A stretch of DNA of 64,000 bases from Terriglobales bacterium. GTDB lineage: Bacteria; Acidobacteriota; Terriglobia; Terriglobales; Acidobacteriaceae. The notes beneath the pieces were generated by a model. That model saw only the letters and a program-made list of their open reading frames with translations, searched no databases and was not told the DNA's origin. The DNA lies in NCBI GenBank assembly GCA_025980765.1, contig JAICXB010000002.1:120758-184757 (forward strand). Reading direction: 5' to 3'. The translations under genes and the position numbers were made by a program. Positions 47,816-56,483 of the stretch are shown in pieces (positions within the stretch are counted from its first letter, which is position 1; every line of letters starts with the position of its first letter).

Positions 47816-48259
47816 TCAGTGCGCGGCGCCACTGCCATTTTTATTCTCAGCATAGCTGACGCGTCCCGAAATGGCATCCGCTGTGGCTTCGCGCAAGGCG
47901 ACATTAATGCGATCGACGGCGTCGCTCGCGACCTGGAGGGCCTCGCTATCTCCGGTTTTCTGCACTGCCAGACACAAAGGAAAGACGGCATTGCGAACGT
48001 GGTGATTCAATTCGCTAACGATGGCAGTGCGCGACATCGCGCTGGCGAAGTGGACTTCCTCCTGGCGCAGTTGAATGCCGAGACAAACAATAATCGCGGT
48101 CAGGGCGGCGACAAGGTCGGCCAGAAAAACATGGCTCAGCAACACGCGGTCGTGCGGCACGAGAAACCAGTGGATGCCCGCAGCGCTGGCGCCTACCAGC
48201 AAACCGCAGAACACGGAAACCATTATTTTCTTGCGATTTGAAACGCGTTTCAGTAACAC
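47816..48259 (-). CDS. Short membrane protein with histidine-kinase DHp-like helix but no ATPase domain
   Basis: Two TM helices then AIVSELNHHVRNAVFPLCLAV; 147 aa total; stop TGA abuts ATG of the receiver gene. Confidence 0.6.
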   Translation of the reverse strand: MLLKRVSNRKKIMVSVFCGLLVGASAAGIHWFLVPHDRVLLSHVFLADLVAALTAIIVCLGIQLRQEEVHFASAMSRTAIVSELNHHVRNAVFPLCLAVQKTGDSEALQVASDAVDRINVALREATADAISGRVSYAENKNGSGAAH

Positions 48260-48448
48260 GACGTGTCTTTCCCGGCCAGAGAAGTTTGTGACTGAATTCA
48301 GAAGATCTGGATGGGGCCCGTGCCAGCAACCCGGTTAGATGCCAAAAAATGGTACGTGGCTACAGCATAGCAGCGCAATATTTGTGACCAAAGCCCAATC
48401 GAGAGCTGCTGAACTGCTGGGAGGACGTGGAGGCGGGCGCCCGGGGTT

Positions 48449-48540
48449 AACACGATGGGCACGAAGTTTCTAAAGGTCACGGAGCATCAATTTTCTCGCT
48501 CGTGACCTTTCCCCGGCCTTCGTGACCTTCGTGTTAACCC
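48449..48540. repeat. Inverted word-repeat element (GTTAACACGAAGG type)
   Basis: gttaacacgatgggcacgaagtttctaaaggtcacgga ... cgtgacctttccccggccttcgtgaccttcgtgttaac. Confidence 0.9.
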
Positions 48541-48568
48541 CCGGTTTACCAAGGCGCCCGTATCCACG

Positions 48569-49288
48569 TTATTGATTCCCGTTGAGGGTGAAGTGCACCG
48601 TAATCGAAGTTTGCACGGTGACTGGCTCATTATTCAGGATGTAGGGGCGGTACTGCCACTGGCGCACTGCTTCCTCAGCCGCGCGCACCAGCATGGGGTG
48701 GCCGCTGACCGGCACCACACTCTCCACGCGGCCATCCTTCCCGATCAGCGCGGAGAGCAGCACTGTTCCCTGAATGCCCGCCCGCTTCGCGATCTCAGGA
48801 TAAGTGGGCACGACCTTGTGGAGGAGAGAGCCCAACTGCATTTCCGAAATGGGAATTGGCCGCTTTGGCCGCGCAGGTCGAATGTCCGCGAGCGGCGCTC
48901 CTACTGCGAAGATGTTGGTGAGCGCTCCCGGGCCGCCGCAAGGCGGAGTACATGCCAGGGCTCCTGACGGCGCAGGCTCAGCTTCCTGACTGGGCGCTCG
49001 CGATCGGTCAATCTGCGATGGTATGCGATTGAGCTGCACAATCTGGGGCACGGGCAAGACCGGCGCCGCTGCGCCACCTCGGGTCTCGCGGGTGACCGGG
49101 GCCTGTGCGACGGCGGTCATCTGGATGCTGGGCGGAGGCGCAACGAACTGTATTCGCTCCAGATGAAAGAGAGGTATGGCAAGCAGCGCGGCTAGGGCAA
49201 GGCTTTGCGCCATTGCAGAAGCCAATTTGGTCCAAGCCGAACGGTGTCTCGGATGCGGAGCCGATTCCAGCAGACTTTCAGCGAACAT
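48569..49288 (-). CDS. TonB family protein
   Basis: N-terminal TM, Pro-rich middle, C-term VVPTYPEIAKRAGIQGTVLLSALIGKDGRVESVVPVSGHPMLVRAAEEAVRQWQYRPYILNNEPVTVQTSITVHFTL. Confidence 0.92.
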   Translation of the reverse strand: MFAESLLESAPHPRHRSAWTKLASAMAQSLALAALLAIPLFHLERIQFVAPPPSIQMTAVAQAPVTRETRGGAAAPVLPVPQIVQLNRIPSQIDRSRAPSQEAEPAPSGALACTPPCGGPGALTNIFAVGAPLADIRPARPKRPIPISEMQLGSLLHKVVPTYPEIAKRAGIQGTVLLSALIGKDGRVESVVPVSGHPMLVRAAEEAVRQWQYRPYILNNEPVTVQTSITVHFTLNGNQ

Positions 49289-49361
49289 TCTGGTCCTTCT
49301 CGCGTGATCGCATTTTCCGATTTACCGCAATCCAAGCAAGGCAGGAACGTTCCCTAAATCT

Positions 49362-49533
49362 GGCATCCTGAGCGAGGGCGAACGCCCGAGTCGAAGGACC
49401 CCAACAGTGCTTAATGCGCCAATACTGCCCACCACTTTCAGCGAGGATTCCCAATTTGAACCCCAAGCCGCAATCCGGCGGACACATCGCGGGGGTTCTT
49501 CGACTCGGGCGTTCGCCCTCGCTCAGAATGACA
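49362..49533. repeat. Inverted dispersed repeat (TCCTGAGCGAGGGCGAACGCCCGAGTCGAAGGA type)
   Basis: catcctgagcgagggcgaacgcccgagtcgaaggacc ... ggttcttcgactcgggcgttcgccctcgctcagaatgac. Confidence 0.9.
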
Positions 49534-49698
49534 GTTCTAAACCAGGAGGCCCTGTTTGATCTGACTACACCAAATCGGAAATGCAATGAATGCGCGATCC
49601 AAAAGAACAGACACCGCTCAATGTTCGTCGTCGCCGGATTCGCCACAAATTAAAAGGCCGCCCATTGCGAGCGGCCCGACAAAATTGGAACTAAATCC

Positions 49699-50391
49699 TT
49701 ATTTTGGTGTCGTGCTTGACGCCGGTTTTGGAGCCGACGGCAGCGTGCTTGCCGGCCTCCGCGGGGCAGTCACTCCGGTAGCGCCCGCAGGTTTGGTCGC
49801 TGCAGGTGTGGGAGCGGGCACGCCCGACTTCTGATTGTAAGCTTCGATAATGGGCTTGGTGATGTCCACCGACTGCGCCGCCCAGAGCACCGGGCTTTGC
49901 TGCGTGGAAACATCAATTACCATCGCGTAGCCATTCTCCTTGGCGTAGTTATCGAGCACCTGCATCACCTTGGTGCCGATGCGCTGCGCGATCTCATTAG
50001 ATTGCGTCTGATAATCGTTCTGCGCGTCTTCCAGGTTGCGCTGCAGGGTCTTTTGCTTGGAGTCGATTACCTGCACGCGCTTGGTGCGCTCTTCATCGTT
50101 GAGCTTGTCGGTCTGCGCGGCGAGCTGCTTTTTCAGGTTGTCGACTTCGTCGCTCAGGCTCTTCAACTCGATCTGCTTGGGCTCGAATTTCTTCTGCAAG
50201 GCTTCGAGATCGCGCTGGCCTTCGTTGCTGTTGGCGATGGCCGCCTGGATGTTGATGATGGCGACTTTATTGGGCGCGGCCACGACGGGATTGGCGGTGG
50301 TGGAAGCGGCTGCGTTGGTGCCGGCTTGCGCGAACGTGCCTAGAGAAAAAAGCAGTGCGACGGACAGGGTGGAAACAATCTTGCGTGTCAT
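49699..50391 (-). CDS. OmpH/Skp family periplasmic chaperone
   Basis: Signal peptide; KVAIINIQAAIANSNEGQRDLEALQKKFEPKQIELKSLSDEVDNLKKQL...NAYAKENGYAMVIDVS-type pattern. Confidence 0.88.
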   Translation of the reverse strand: MTRKIVSTLSVALLFSLGTFAQAGTNAAASTTANPVVAAPNKVAIINIQAAIANSNEGQRDLEALQKKFEPKQIELKSLSDEVDNLKKQLAAQTDKLNDEERTKRVQVIDSKQKTLQRNLEDAQNDYQTQSNEIAQRIGTKVMQVLDNYAKENGYAMVIDVSTQQSPVLWAAQSVDITKPIIEAYNQKSGVPAPTPAATKPAGATGVTAPRRPASTLPSAPKPASSTTPK

Positions 50392-50477
50392 TGGTGTATC
50401 AGAAACTCCATTTGTTGGCGGGTACGGATACAGACATTATAGGAGTAGCGACTTGGAAGCGTCAATGAAAGCCTCGG

Positions 50478-50818
50478 GTTAACACGAAGGTCACGAAGTC
50501 TTGAACCAAGTTCACGGAGAGCTCATAAATGTGTGTAAGTTTTAGCTTTAGTCCGCATTTCTACCGGCAAAATCTAGTCCCGTTCTTATCACGGGAAAAC
50601 CAGACGCGGATCACGCGGATGTGACGCGGATTCCAAGCAAAATGGTGAGAGCTGTATTGTGTGGTGACAACAATCAACTCCTTCCCGATTACTCCAGCAC
50701 CAATTACCCAATCCCATCCGCGTGATCCGCGTCTCATCCGCGAAATCCGCGTCTGGTTTGTGAGACATGCAGGCTAGTTCTCTGACCTTATATTTTCCTT
50801 CGTGGCCTTCGTGTTAAC
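50478..50818. repeat. Nested inverted word-repeat elements (outer GTTAACACGAAGG, inner CACGCGGAT)
   Basis: Outer arms 50478-50500 and 50797-50818; inner arms ccagacgcggatcacgcggatgtgacgcggattcc (50600) and atccgcgtgatccgcgtctcatccgcgaaatccgcgtctgg (50716). Confidence 0.88.
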
Positions 50819-52418
50819 CCCGGGGCAGAACTCTTCTTAATACCATCCTTGCCTCGGGAACTGCCATTAATGACGTTACCCCAAAATACACAACGCCGTA
50901 AGGCACGAGCACCGCGATGGCCGTGAGCACCGGATGTCGATGGCCGACGATTAGCTTGATTCCCCATCCGGCGGCCGCGGAGAGAGCCGCGGCTGTCCAC
51001 AGCTTGGCAAAGAATGCGGTCGCCGCCGGCACGGCGCCGATGCGTTGATGCAGTCGCCAGCGCAGCAAGAGGAACTCCGCCCAGCCGGCCAGGCCCGCCG
51101 AAGCCGTCAGTCCGGCGACTCCCCAACTGCGATCGATGCCCAGCATGCCGGGAAGCCGCAGGGCGAAGAACAATCCCAAGGCGGTCGTCAGCACGACGCG
51201 AACGATGGCGAAGCGCAGCGGGGTGCGCGTGTCTCGCAGTGCGTAGTAGGTGGACGAGTAAAGACGTCCCAAAGACGAGGCGAGTAGTCCTATCGACGAT
51301 CCCGCCAGCACGCCCCACACATAGACCGCATCCGCACGACTGAATTTTCCTGACTGATAGATGGCTGCCGTGACTACATCGCCCAGGGCGAGAAACGCCA
51401 TCGCCGAGGGGACCACCAGAAACGCAATCTGACGAACGCCTTTGCCCAGGCGGGTACGCAGTTGCCCGGCAATTTCGCTTTCGCTGCCCAGCGCTCCCGA
51501 CATCGCCGGCAACTCCGCCGCGGAGACCGACATGCCAAACAGACTCACCGGCAGCGTGTACAGAGTTTGCGCGTAGGCCAGTGCCGCCACCGCGCCGGTG
51601 GGCAGGAAGCTGGCAATCAGCGAATCGACATAGGCGCTCACCTGCACTACGCCCCGGCTGAAGAGCACGGGAACAAAGTTGCGAATCACCTCGCGGACGC
51701 TGGCGAGCCCCGTTCCCAATATGGGACGCAGCCTGCGGACCAGACGCAGCACCACCGGAAGCTGCACTCCGAGCTGCAGCGCGCTGCCCACTACGGCTCC
51801 CCAGGCCACCACGATGGCCAGCGGGTCCTGGGCCCGATGGCCTCCATACATGAGAAGCGTGGTAATAATCGCTGCATTCCAAACCACCGGGGCGGCGTAG
51901 GAGAGAAAGAACTTGCGATGGCTGTTCAGAATGCCCAGACACCAGGCCGACAACACCAGCAGTCCCGCGCCGGGGAAGAAGATGCGCACCAGGCGAATGG
52001 TCAACTCGCGCTTCGCGCCGTGGAACCCGGGGGCGATTACGTCGATCAGATACGGAGTCGCCAGCACTCCGGCCAGTACCAGGGTTGAGGTGATCAGTAT
52101 CAGCAGCGAAGCTACCGCACTGGCGACCTTGTCGGCTTCTTCTTCATTCGCCTCGGCCCGCAATCTTGCATAAACGGGAATGAACGACGCGGAGAGCACG
52201 CCTTCGCCGAACAGGTTTTGCAGAAAGTTCGGGATGCGAAAGGCGGCGCGGAAAGCGTCGGCCGCATCGGAGTTCCCGAAATAGTGGGCAAAGACGCGGT
52301 CCCGCAGCAGTCCCGCAATGCGGCTCAGGAAGATGCCGGCAGCAACCAGAGTCGCCGAGCGTCCAATGCCGGGAGCCGGTGTGCTTCGCCGATTGCTCTC
52401 TCCGATGGACGTTGGCAT
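50814..52418 (-). CDS. murJ: Lipid II flippase MurJ/MviN
   Basis: [61 protein letters not shown]. Confidence 0.95.
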   Translation of the reverse strand: MPTSIGESNRRSTPAPGIGRSATLVAAGIFLSRIAGLLRDRVFAHYFGNSDAADAFRAAFRIPNFLQNLFGEGVLSASFIPVYARLRAEANEEEADKVASAVASLLILITSTLVLAGVLATPYLIDVIAPGFHGAKRELTIRLVRIFFPGAGLLVLSAWCLGILNSHRKFFLSYAAPVVWNAAIITTLLMYGGHRAQDPLAIVVAWGAVVGSALQLGVQLPVVLRLVRRLRPILGTGLASVREVIRNFVPVLFSRGVVQVSAYVDSLIASFLPTGAVAALAYAQTLYTLPVSLFGMSVSAAELPAMSGALGSESEIAGQLRTRLGKGVRQIAFLVVPSAMAFLALGDVVTAAIYQSGKFSRADAVYVWGVLAGSSIGLLASSLGRLYSSTYYALRDTRTPLRFAIVRVVLTTALGLFFALRLPGMLGIDRSWGVAGLTASAGLAGWAEFLLLRWRLHQRIGAVPAATAFFAKLWTAAALSAAAGWGIKLIVGHRHPVLTAIAVLVPYGVVYFGVTSLMAVPEARMVLRRVLPRG

Positions 52419-52539
52419 GACTCCTCAACGCCAATCTAGCATTCTCCTCGTGCTGCGAAGTTGCGGCGAAGCTTCCTTTATAATGACGGGTTTTCGAAAT
52501 CCAACGCCTCGCCTTCTGAGGCAAATCTGGAGCAAAGCG

Positions 52540-53127
52540 ATGGCTGGTTCAGTAATGGCCGCAATTCCGGCATTGAAAGAAGCCCACGTGCAACTGAAGA
52601 CGCGCATGGACAAAGCCGTAGGCGACTTCCGCAATTCGCTGTTGTCCACTCGCACCGGTCGCGCTTCCGTGCACATGCTGGACACCATCCGCGTCCCCTA
52701 CTACGGCTCCGAGATGCCGTTGAACCAGATTGCGCAGGTACATGCGCCCGAGGCCCAGCTCATCACTGTGCAGCCGTTCGATCCGAGTTCCCTGCAGGAA
52801 ATCGAGAAAGCTCTGCGCACATCGGACATGGGTTTCAATCCGCAAAATGACGGCAAGATGATTCGCATTCCCGTGCCGCCGCTGACGGAAGAACGCCGCA
52901 AGGAGTTGGTGAAGCATCTTCATAAAATGCTGGAAGAGCATCGCACCGCAGTCCGCAATATCCGCCGCGACGGCAACGAACTGATCAAAAAGGCGCTCAA
53001 GGACAAGAAGATTTCCGAGGACGACGAGAAGAAGTCGCTTGATGAGATCCAGAAGCTTACCGACGACGAGATCAAGAAGATGGAAGAGATGAGCAAGCAG
53101 AAGGAAAAAGAAGTGATGCAGGTGTGA
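52540..53127 (+). CDS. frr: Ribosome recycling factor
   Basis: [53 protein letters not shown]...[35 protein letters not shown]. Confidence 0.97.
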   Translation: MAGSVMAAIPALKEAHVQLKTRMDKAVGDFRNSLLSTRTGRASVHMLDTIRVPYYGSEMPLNQIAQVHAPEAQLITVQPFDPSSLQEIEKALRTSDMGFNPQNDGKMIRIPVPPLTEERRKELVKHLHKMLEEHRTAVRNIRRDGNELIKKALKDKKISEDDEKKSLDEIQKLTDDEIKKMEEMSKQKEKEVMQV

Positions 53128-53253
53128 AAACCAGCTGCTAGCTACTAGCTGCTGGCTTCTAGCTGAACCGATGAGTCTGCATCCCCCTAATCCAGCCGGC
53201 CTAAGATTCTTTTGAGCGCACCATTTTCGCTGCAGTCGGCATACAATTTCTGC

Positions 53254-53448
53254 ATGAAGTCACAGGGCCCCTCGTTTGAACTCGTAATGTTGGAACAGAA
53301 GCTCAAGGCGTTGAGCACGCTGGTCAGGTGTGAGACCGACCCACGAAAGCTCGATCTTTACAGACAGGAACTCGCAGCCGTTGCAGTAGAGGTCAACGAA
53401 GTCAGAAAAGCCAGCCGCGCGCCGATGGTCATGCGCGCCACTGCCTAG
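53254..53448 (+). CDS. Small hypothetical protein
   Basis: ATG-initiated 64-aa ORF in the intergenic gap; compositionally protein-like, no family. Confidence 0.4.
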   Translation: MKSQGPSFELVMLEQKLKALSTLVRCETDPRKLDLYRQELAAVAVEVNEVRKASRAPMVMRATA

Positions 53449-53452
53449 GTTC

Positions 53453-53965
53453 TTACTCTCGCAGCTTCAGCTCTTCTCCCAGCGCCCTCGCCAGCATTCC
53501 CAAATGGCTGTCAATGGTGCGAGTGTGTCCCAAAATGAAGCGGGAGACGAAGCGAAAGACAGGGTTGTAGACCTCGCCCTCTTCCGTGATCGTCAAACGA
53601 CAACCGGCCGGCTGTGGCTCGATCTGATAAATCCATGTGCCACCATACGGAAGATTCTGCTCCGCAATGCGTATCTTGTGCAGCCGGGGCGGTCGCGACT
53701 CCAGAACTTCGTATGTAATGCTCTCGCCGGACCGGTCGGTTTCCCGAAAGCGCTGGCGGCCCGAAGCATCGGGGACCTGGACTGATTCGCGCAGGTCGGT
53801 GCGCCAGGTCTGCGGCCCGGCAATCAATGGAAAGATTCTTTCGGCGGAGCTGTTGAATTCTGCCGTCCGGCTCACAACGTGACGCTGCGGCAAGAGCGCG
53901 CCGATCCCGGCGATCAGCAGGATCAACACTGCCACCACAGCAATTGCGATCAGCGCGATTTTCAT
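53453..53965 (-). CDS. SRPBCC/polyketide cyclase-like protein
   Basis: TAEFNSSAERIFPLIAGPQTWRTDLRESVQVP...GESITYEVLESRPPRLHKIRI; overlaps the marR-like stop. Confidence 0.8.
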   Translation of the reverse strand: MKIALIAIAVVAVLILLIAGIGALLPQRHVVSRTAEFNSSAERIFPLIAGPQTWRTDLRESVQVPDASGRQRFRETDRSGESITYEVLESRPPRLHKIRIAEQNLPYGGTWIYQIEPQPAGCRLTITEEGEVYNPVFRFVSRFILGHTRTIDSHLGMLARALGEELKLRE

Positions 53966-54429
53966 GCTGACCTCCGGCGCAGCGGGCGTGTGCTCATGAG
54001 TTTTTCCGCGGCTTGCGCCAGCAGTTCCATGCCCTGTAGCGCGCTGTGCAAATCTTCAGGATTCATCAGCAAGAGCAACTCGATCACAAGGTCTGGATCC
54101 AAAACCGAGTTTTGTTCTTTCACACGCGCGCCTGCGGCGGTAAGCGTCAGGGCGGTGCGGCGGCGGTCATTCCGGTCACGCAGTCGCTTCACGTATCCTT
54201 TGCGCCGCAGCTTCGCCACATTGATCGACATTGTCGACTCGGTAACGCTCATGTGCCGAGCGAGTTCTGACAGGATGATCGGCTTGTCGGTTTCCAGATG
54301 ATCGAGAATGCCGGCCTGGTGCTGCGTGAGCAGGCGTCCACTCTCATCATCGCGCAGGTGCCGGCGATGACAGGCAAGGTAAATTTTCGGATAGTTGTGC
54401 ATCAGGCGTTTCATTTCGGCGCTCACCAT
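53962..54429 (-). CDS. MarR family transcriptional regulator
   Basis: LTQHQAGILDHLETDKPIILSELARHMSVTESTMSINVAKLRRKGYVKRLRDRNDRRRTALTLTAAG. Confidence 0.93.
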   Translation of the reverse strand: MVSAEMKRLMHNYPKIYLACHRRHLRDDESGRLLTQHQAGILDHLETDKPIILSELARHMSVTESTMSINVAKLRRKGYVKRLRDRNDRRRTALTLTAAGARVKEQNSVLDPDLVIELLLLMNPEDLHSALQGMELLAQAAEKLMSTRPLRRRSA

Positions 54430-54563
54430 AGCAGGAGAATGCACAATAAAGTTTGATTCGTCAAAGCAAATTCCCTCACTGGCCAAACTGGAGGGATGGA
54501 ACCGAAGCTTTGCAGGCCGCGTATTCCGGAGTGTCATAGTGTTCACGCAAAGGAGGCTTATTC

Positions 54564-55484
54564 ATGGCGCAGCCCGGCCGTCGTTCCATGGTGGGGGCAC
54601 TCATTTTGATCGCAATTGGAGCCTTGTTCCTGTACGCCAACCTGCGGCCCGGCGTGGACGCCTGGGGCGTGCTCAGCCGCTATTGGCCGCTGATCCTGGT
54701 TTTCATCGGTCTGGGCAAAATTTGGGACTACTATCAGGCGCGCAATGCCGGAATCACCGGAGCACGGGCGTGGATCAACGGACCGGAGGTCGCCATCATC
54801 ATCCTGGTGATCGTGTGCGCGCTCGCCGTCAGCCGCGGCTTCGGACGCGGCAAGCTGGAACATGAGTCGGTCGGAGTCGATAGACAAGGGGCACAAAAAC
54901 TCACGATGAGAGTGGAAATGCCCGCAGGGAATCTTGAGATCTCGGGCGGAGCCGAGAAACTCCTGCAGGCCGACTTCGATTATCAACAGCGCGAAGGCAA
55001 GCCCGCCGTCTCATACAACGCCTCCGGAACCGACGGTTTTCTTACCATCACGCAGAACGAGCATGAAACTCACTTTTACGGCTCCAAGGAGAACAATTGG
55101 AAGCTGCGCTTGAACAACGATGTCCCGCTGGATTTGACGTTGCAGTCCGGAGCCGGCCAGGAGGACCTGAATTTTGTCGGCCTGCCGCTGGAAAGGCTCG
55201 AAGTTCATAGTGGGGTAGGGACGATTAATGCTAACCTCTCCGGCCCGTGGAAGCACGATCTCGACGCTACCATCGAAGGCGGAGTGGGCACGGCGACGAT
55301 TCGCCTTCCGCAGGATGTTGGAGTGAAGGTACACGCGACCGGCGGAATCGGCACGGTCCATGCTCCGGGGCTGCAGAAAGATGGAGACGACTACGTGAAC
55401 CAGGCGTATGGAAAATCTTCGGTGACTCTGCGCATCGATATCCAGGGCGGTATCGGAACGATCAGCCTGCTGCCGGCAACCTAG
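54564..55484 (+). CDS. LiaF-like membrane protein with beta-helical/adhesin-like C-terminus
   Basis: N-term TM repeat (GALILIAIGALFLYANLRPGVDAWGVLSRYWPLILVFIGLGKIWDY) and C-terminal repeats VHSGVGTINANLSG/IEGGVGTATIRLP/ATGGIGTVHAPG/IQGGIGTISLLP. Confidence 0.75.
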   Translation: MAQPGRRSMVGALILIAIGALFLYANLRPGVDAWGVLSRYWPLILVFIGLGKIWDYYQARNAGITGARAWINGPEVAIIILVIVCALAVSRGFGRGKLEHESVGVDRQGAQKLTMRVEMPAGNLEISGGAEKLLQADFDYQQREGKPAVSYNASGTDGFLTITQNEHETHFYGSKENNWKLRLNNDVPLDLTLQSGAGQEDLNFVGLPLERLEVHSGVGTINANLSGPWKHDLDATIEGGVGTATIRLPQDVGVKVHATGGIGTVHAPGLQKDGDDYVNQAYGKSSVTLRIDIQGGIGTISLLPAT

Positions 55485-55497
55485 GCCAAAGCCAAAA

Positions 55498-56328
55498 CTA
55501 TTTTGTAATGTCGGAAATCGATCGAGCAGAAGCTTCGTCGCTGTAAGCCGAGGCGATCTCCGGGCGATAGTCCTTCAGCAGCACATCGACCACGGCTTTG
55601 CCGACAATGCGCGTTTGCGCTTCCGAATGCAGATGGACGGGAACGGTGAAGCCGCCAATCGTGGCATAGTCCTGCACAAAATCGATTCGCTTGATGAAGA
55701 ATGATGGCGATTTCGCGATTCTGCCTTGCGCTCGTAGGAGGCTGCCGTCGCCGGCATCGACGTAGATGCGTCCTTTGAACAGGCCCACGCGTTTGTGGCG
55801 CGGCTTCACTTCGTAAACGTGCGCGGCAGTTCCGTTCAGTTGCGCCTTTCCCCTGTAGCTGAACTTGTAGTTCTCGAAGTTGATTGCCGTCTTCCACTGC
55901 TCGCGCTTCTGCACGTGCTCAACTTCCGACTGCAATAGCCTGACAATGACATTCGACTTAACGAAACCGTCTCCGCTGGAGTGTATCGGCGTGAATTGCA
56001 ATATTCCCGGCGCGGCGTAATGTTGTTTCAACTCGAATTCGGCTTTCTGCGCCGAATCGGTCAGCTCGGCTTCGATCACGGTTGTCGCCGTATAGCCAGC
56101 CAGCTCCGATGATTGCTCCTGGAGCGCGCGCTGGCAGGTTGCTAGAGCCAGATCGGGAGAGAGATGCGGGAGCAAAACCGGAAGACTTATCGCCTCACCG
56201 CTGGAATCAATTGGGGAACTGGCGAAACTGTTTTCGTCAATTGCCGAAATCTGTGCCCGGGACGTCGTCGCCGCTGATACAACCAGCGCCATCATTGCTA
56301 TCGACGAAATGGACCGGAGAAAGCTCAT
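55498..56328 (-). CDS. Secreted protein with LolA-like lipoprotein-sorting fold (hypothetical)
   Basis: Signal peptide; LNGTAAHVYEVKPRHKRVGLFKGRIYVDAGDGSLLRAQGRIAKSPSFFIKRIDFVQDYATIGGFTVPVHLHSEAQTRIVGKAVVDVLLKDY. Confidence 0.55.
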   Translation of the reverse strand: MSFLRSISSIAMMALVVSAATTSRAQISAIDENSFASSPIDSSGEAISLPVLLPHLSPDLALATCQRALQEQSSELAGYTATTVIEAELTDSAQKAEFELKQHYAAPGILQFTPIHSSGDGFVKSNVIVRLLQSEVEHVQKREQWKTAINFENYKFSYRGKAQLNGTAAHVYEVKPRHKRVGLFKGRIYVDAGDGSLLRAQGRIAKSPSFFIKRIDFVQDYATIGGFTVPVHLHSEAQTRIVGKAVVDVLLKDYRPEIASAYSDEASARSISDITK

Positions 56329-56483
56329 GAAGGAACTATTACAGGATCGCCGATAGGGGAAAATACGGAAAGTAACTGAGGTAATACTCGAATTTGCCTA
56401 CCAGTTCGCAGAGCCGAATCATCACGCTATTGGACGCTGCAGCGGTCCTGGAGTTGCGGAAAAATTTATAATGGTTGCGAAAC

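Noticed and set aside
53125-53170. AGCTGCTAGCTACTAGCTGCTGG words after frr (similar words near 1970, 10470, 41130)
   Set aside because: Short, very degenerate and without a defined arm structure; may belong to the word-repeat class but support is too weak for a separate claim.
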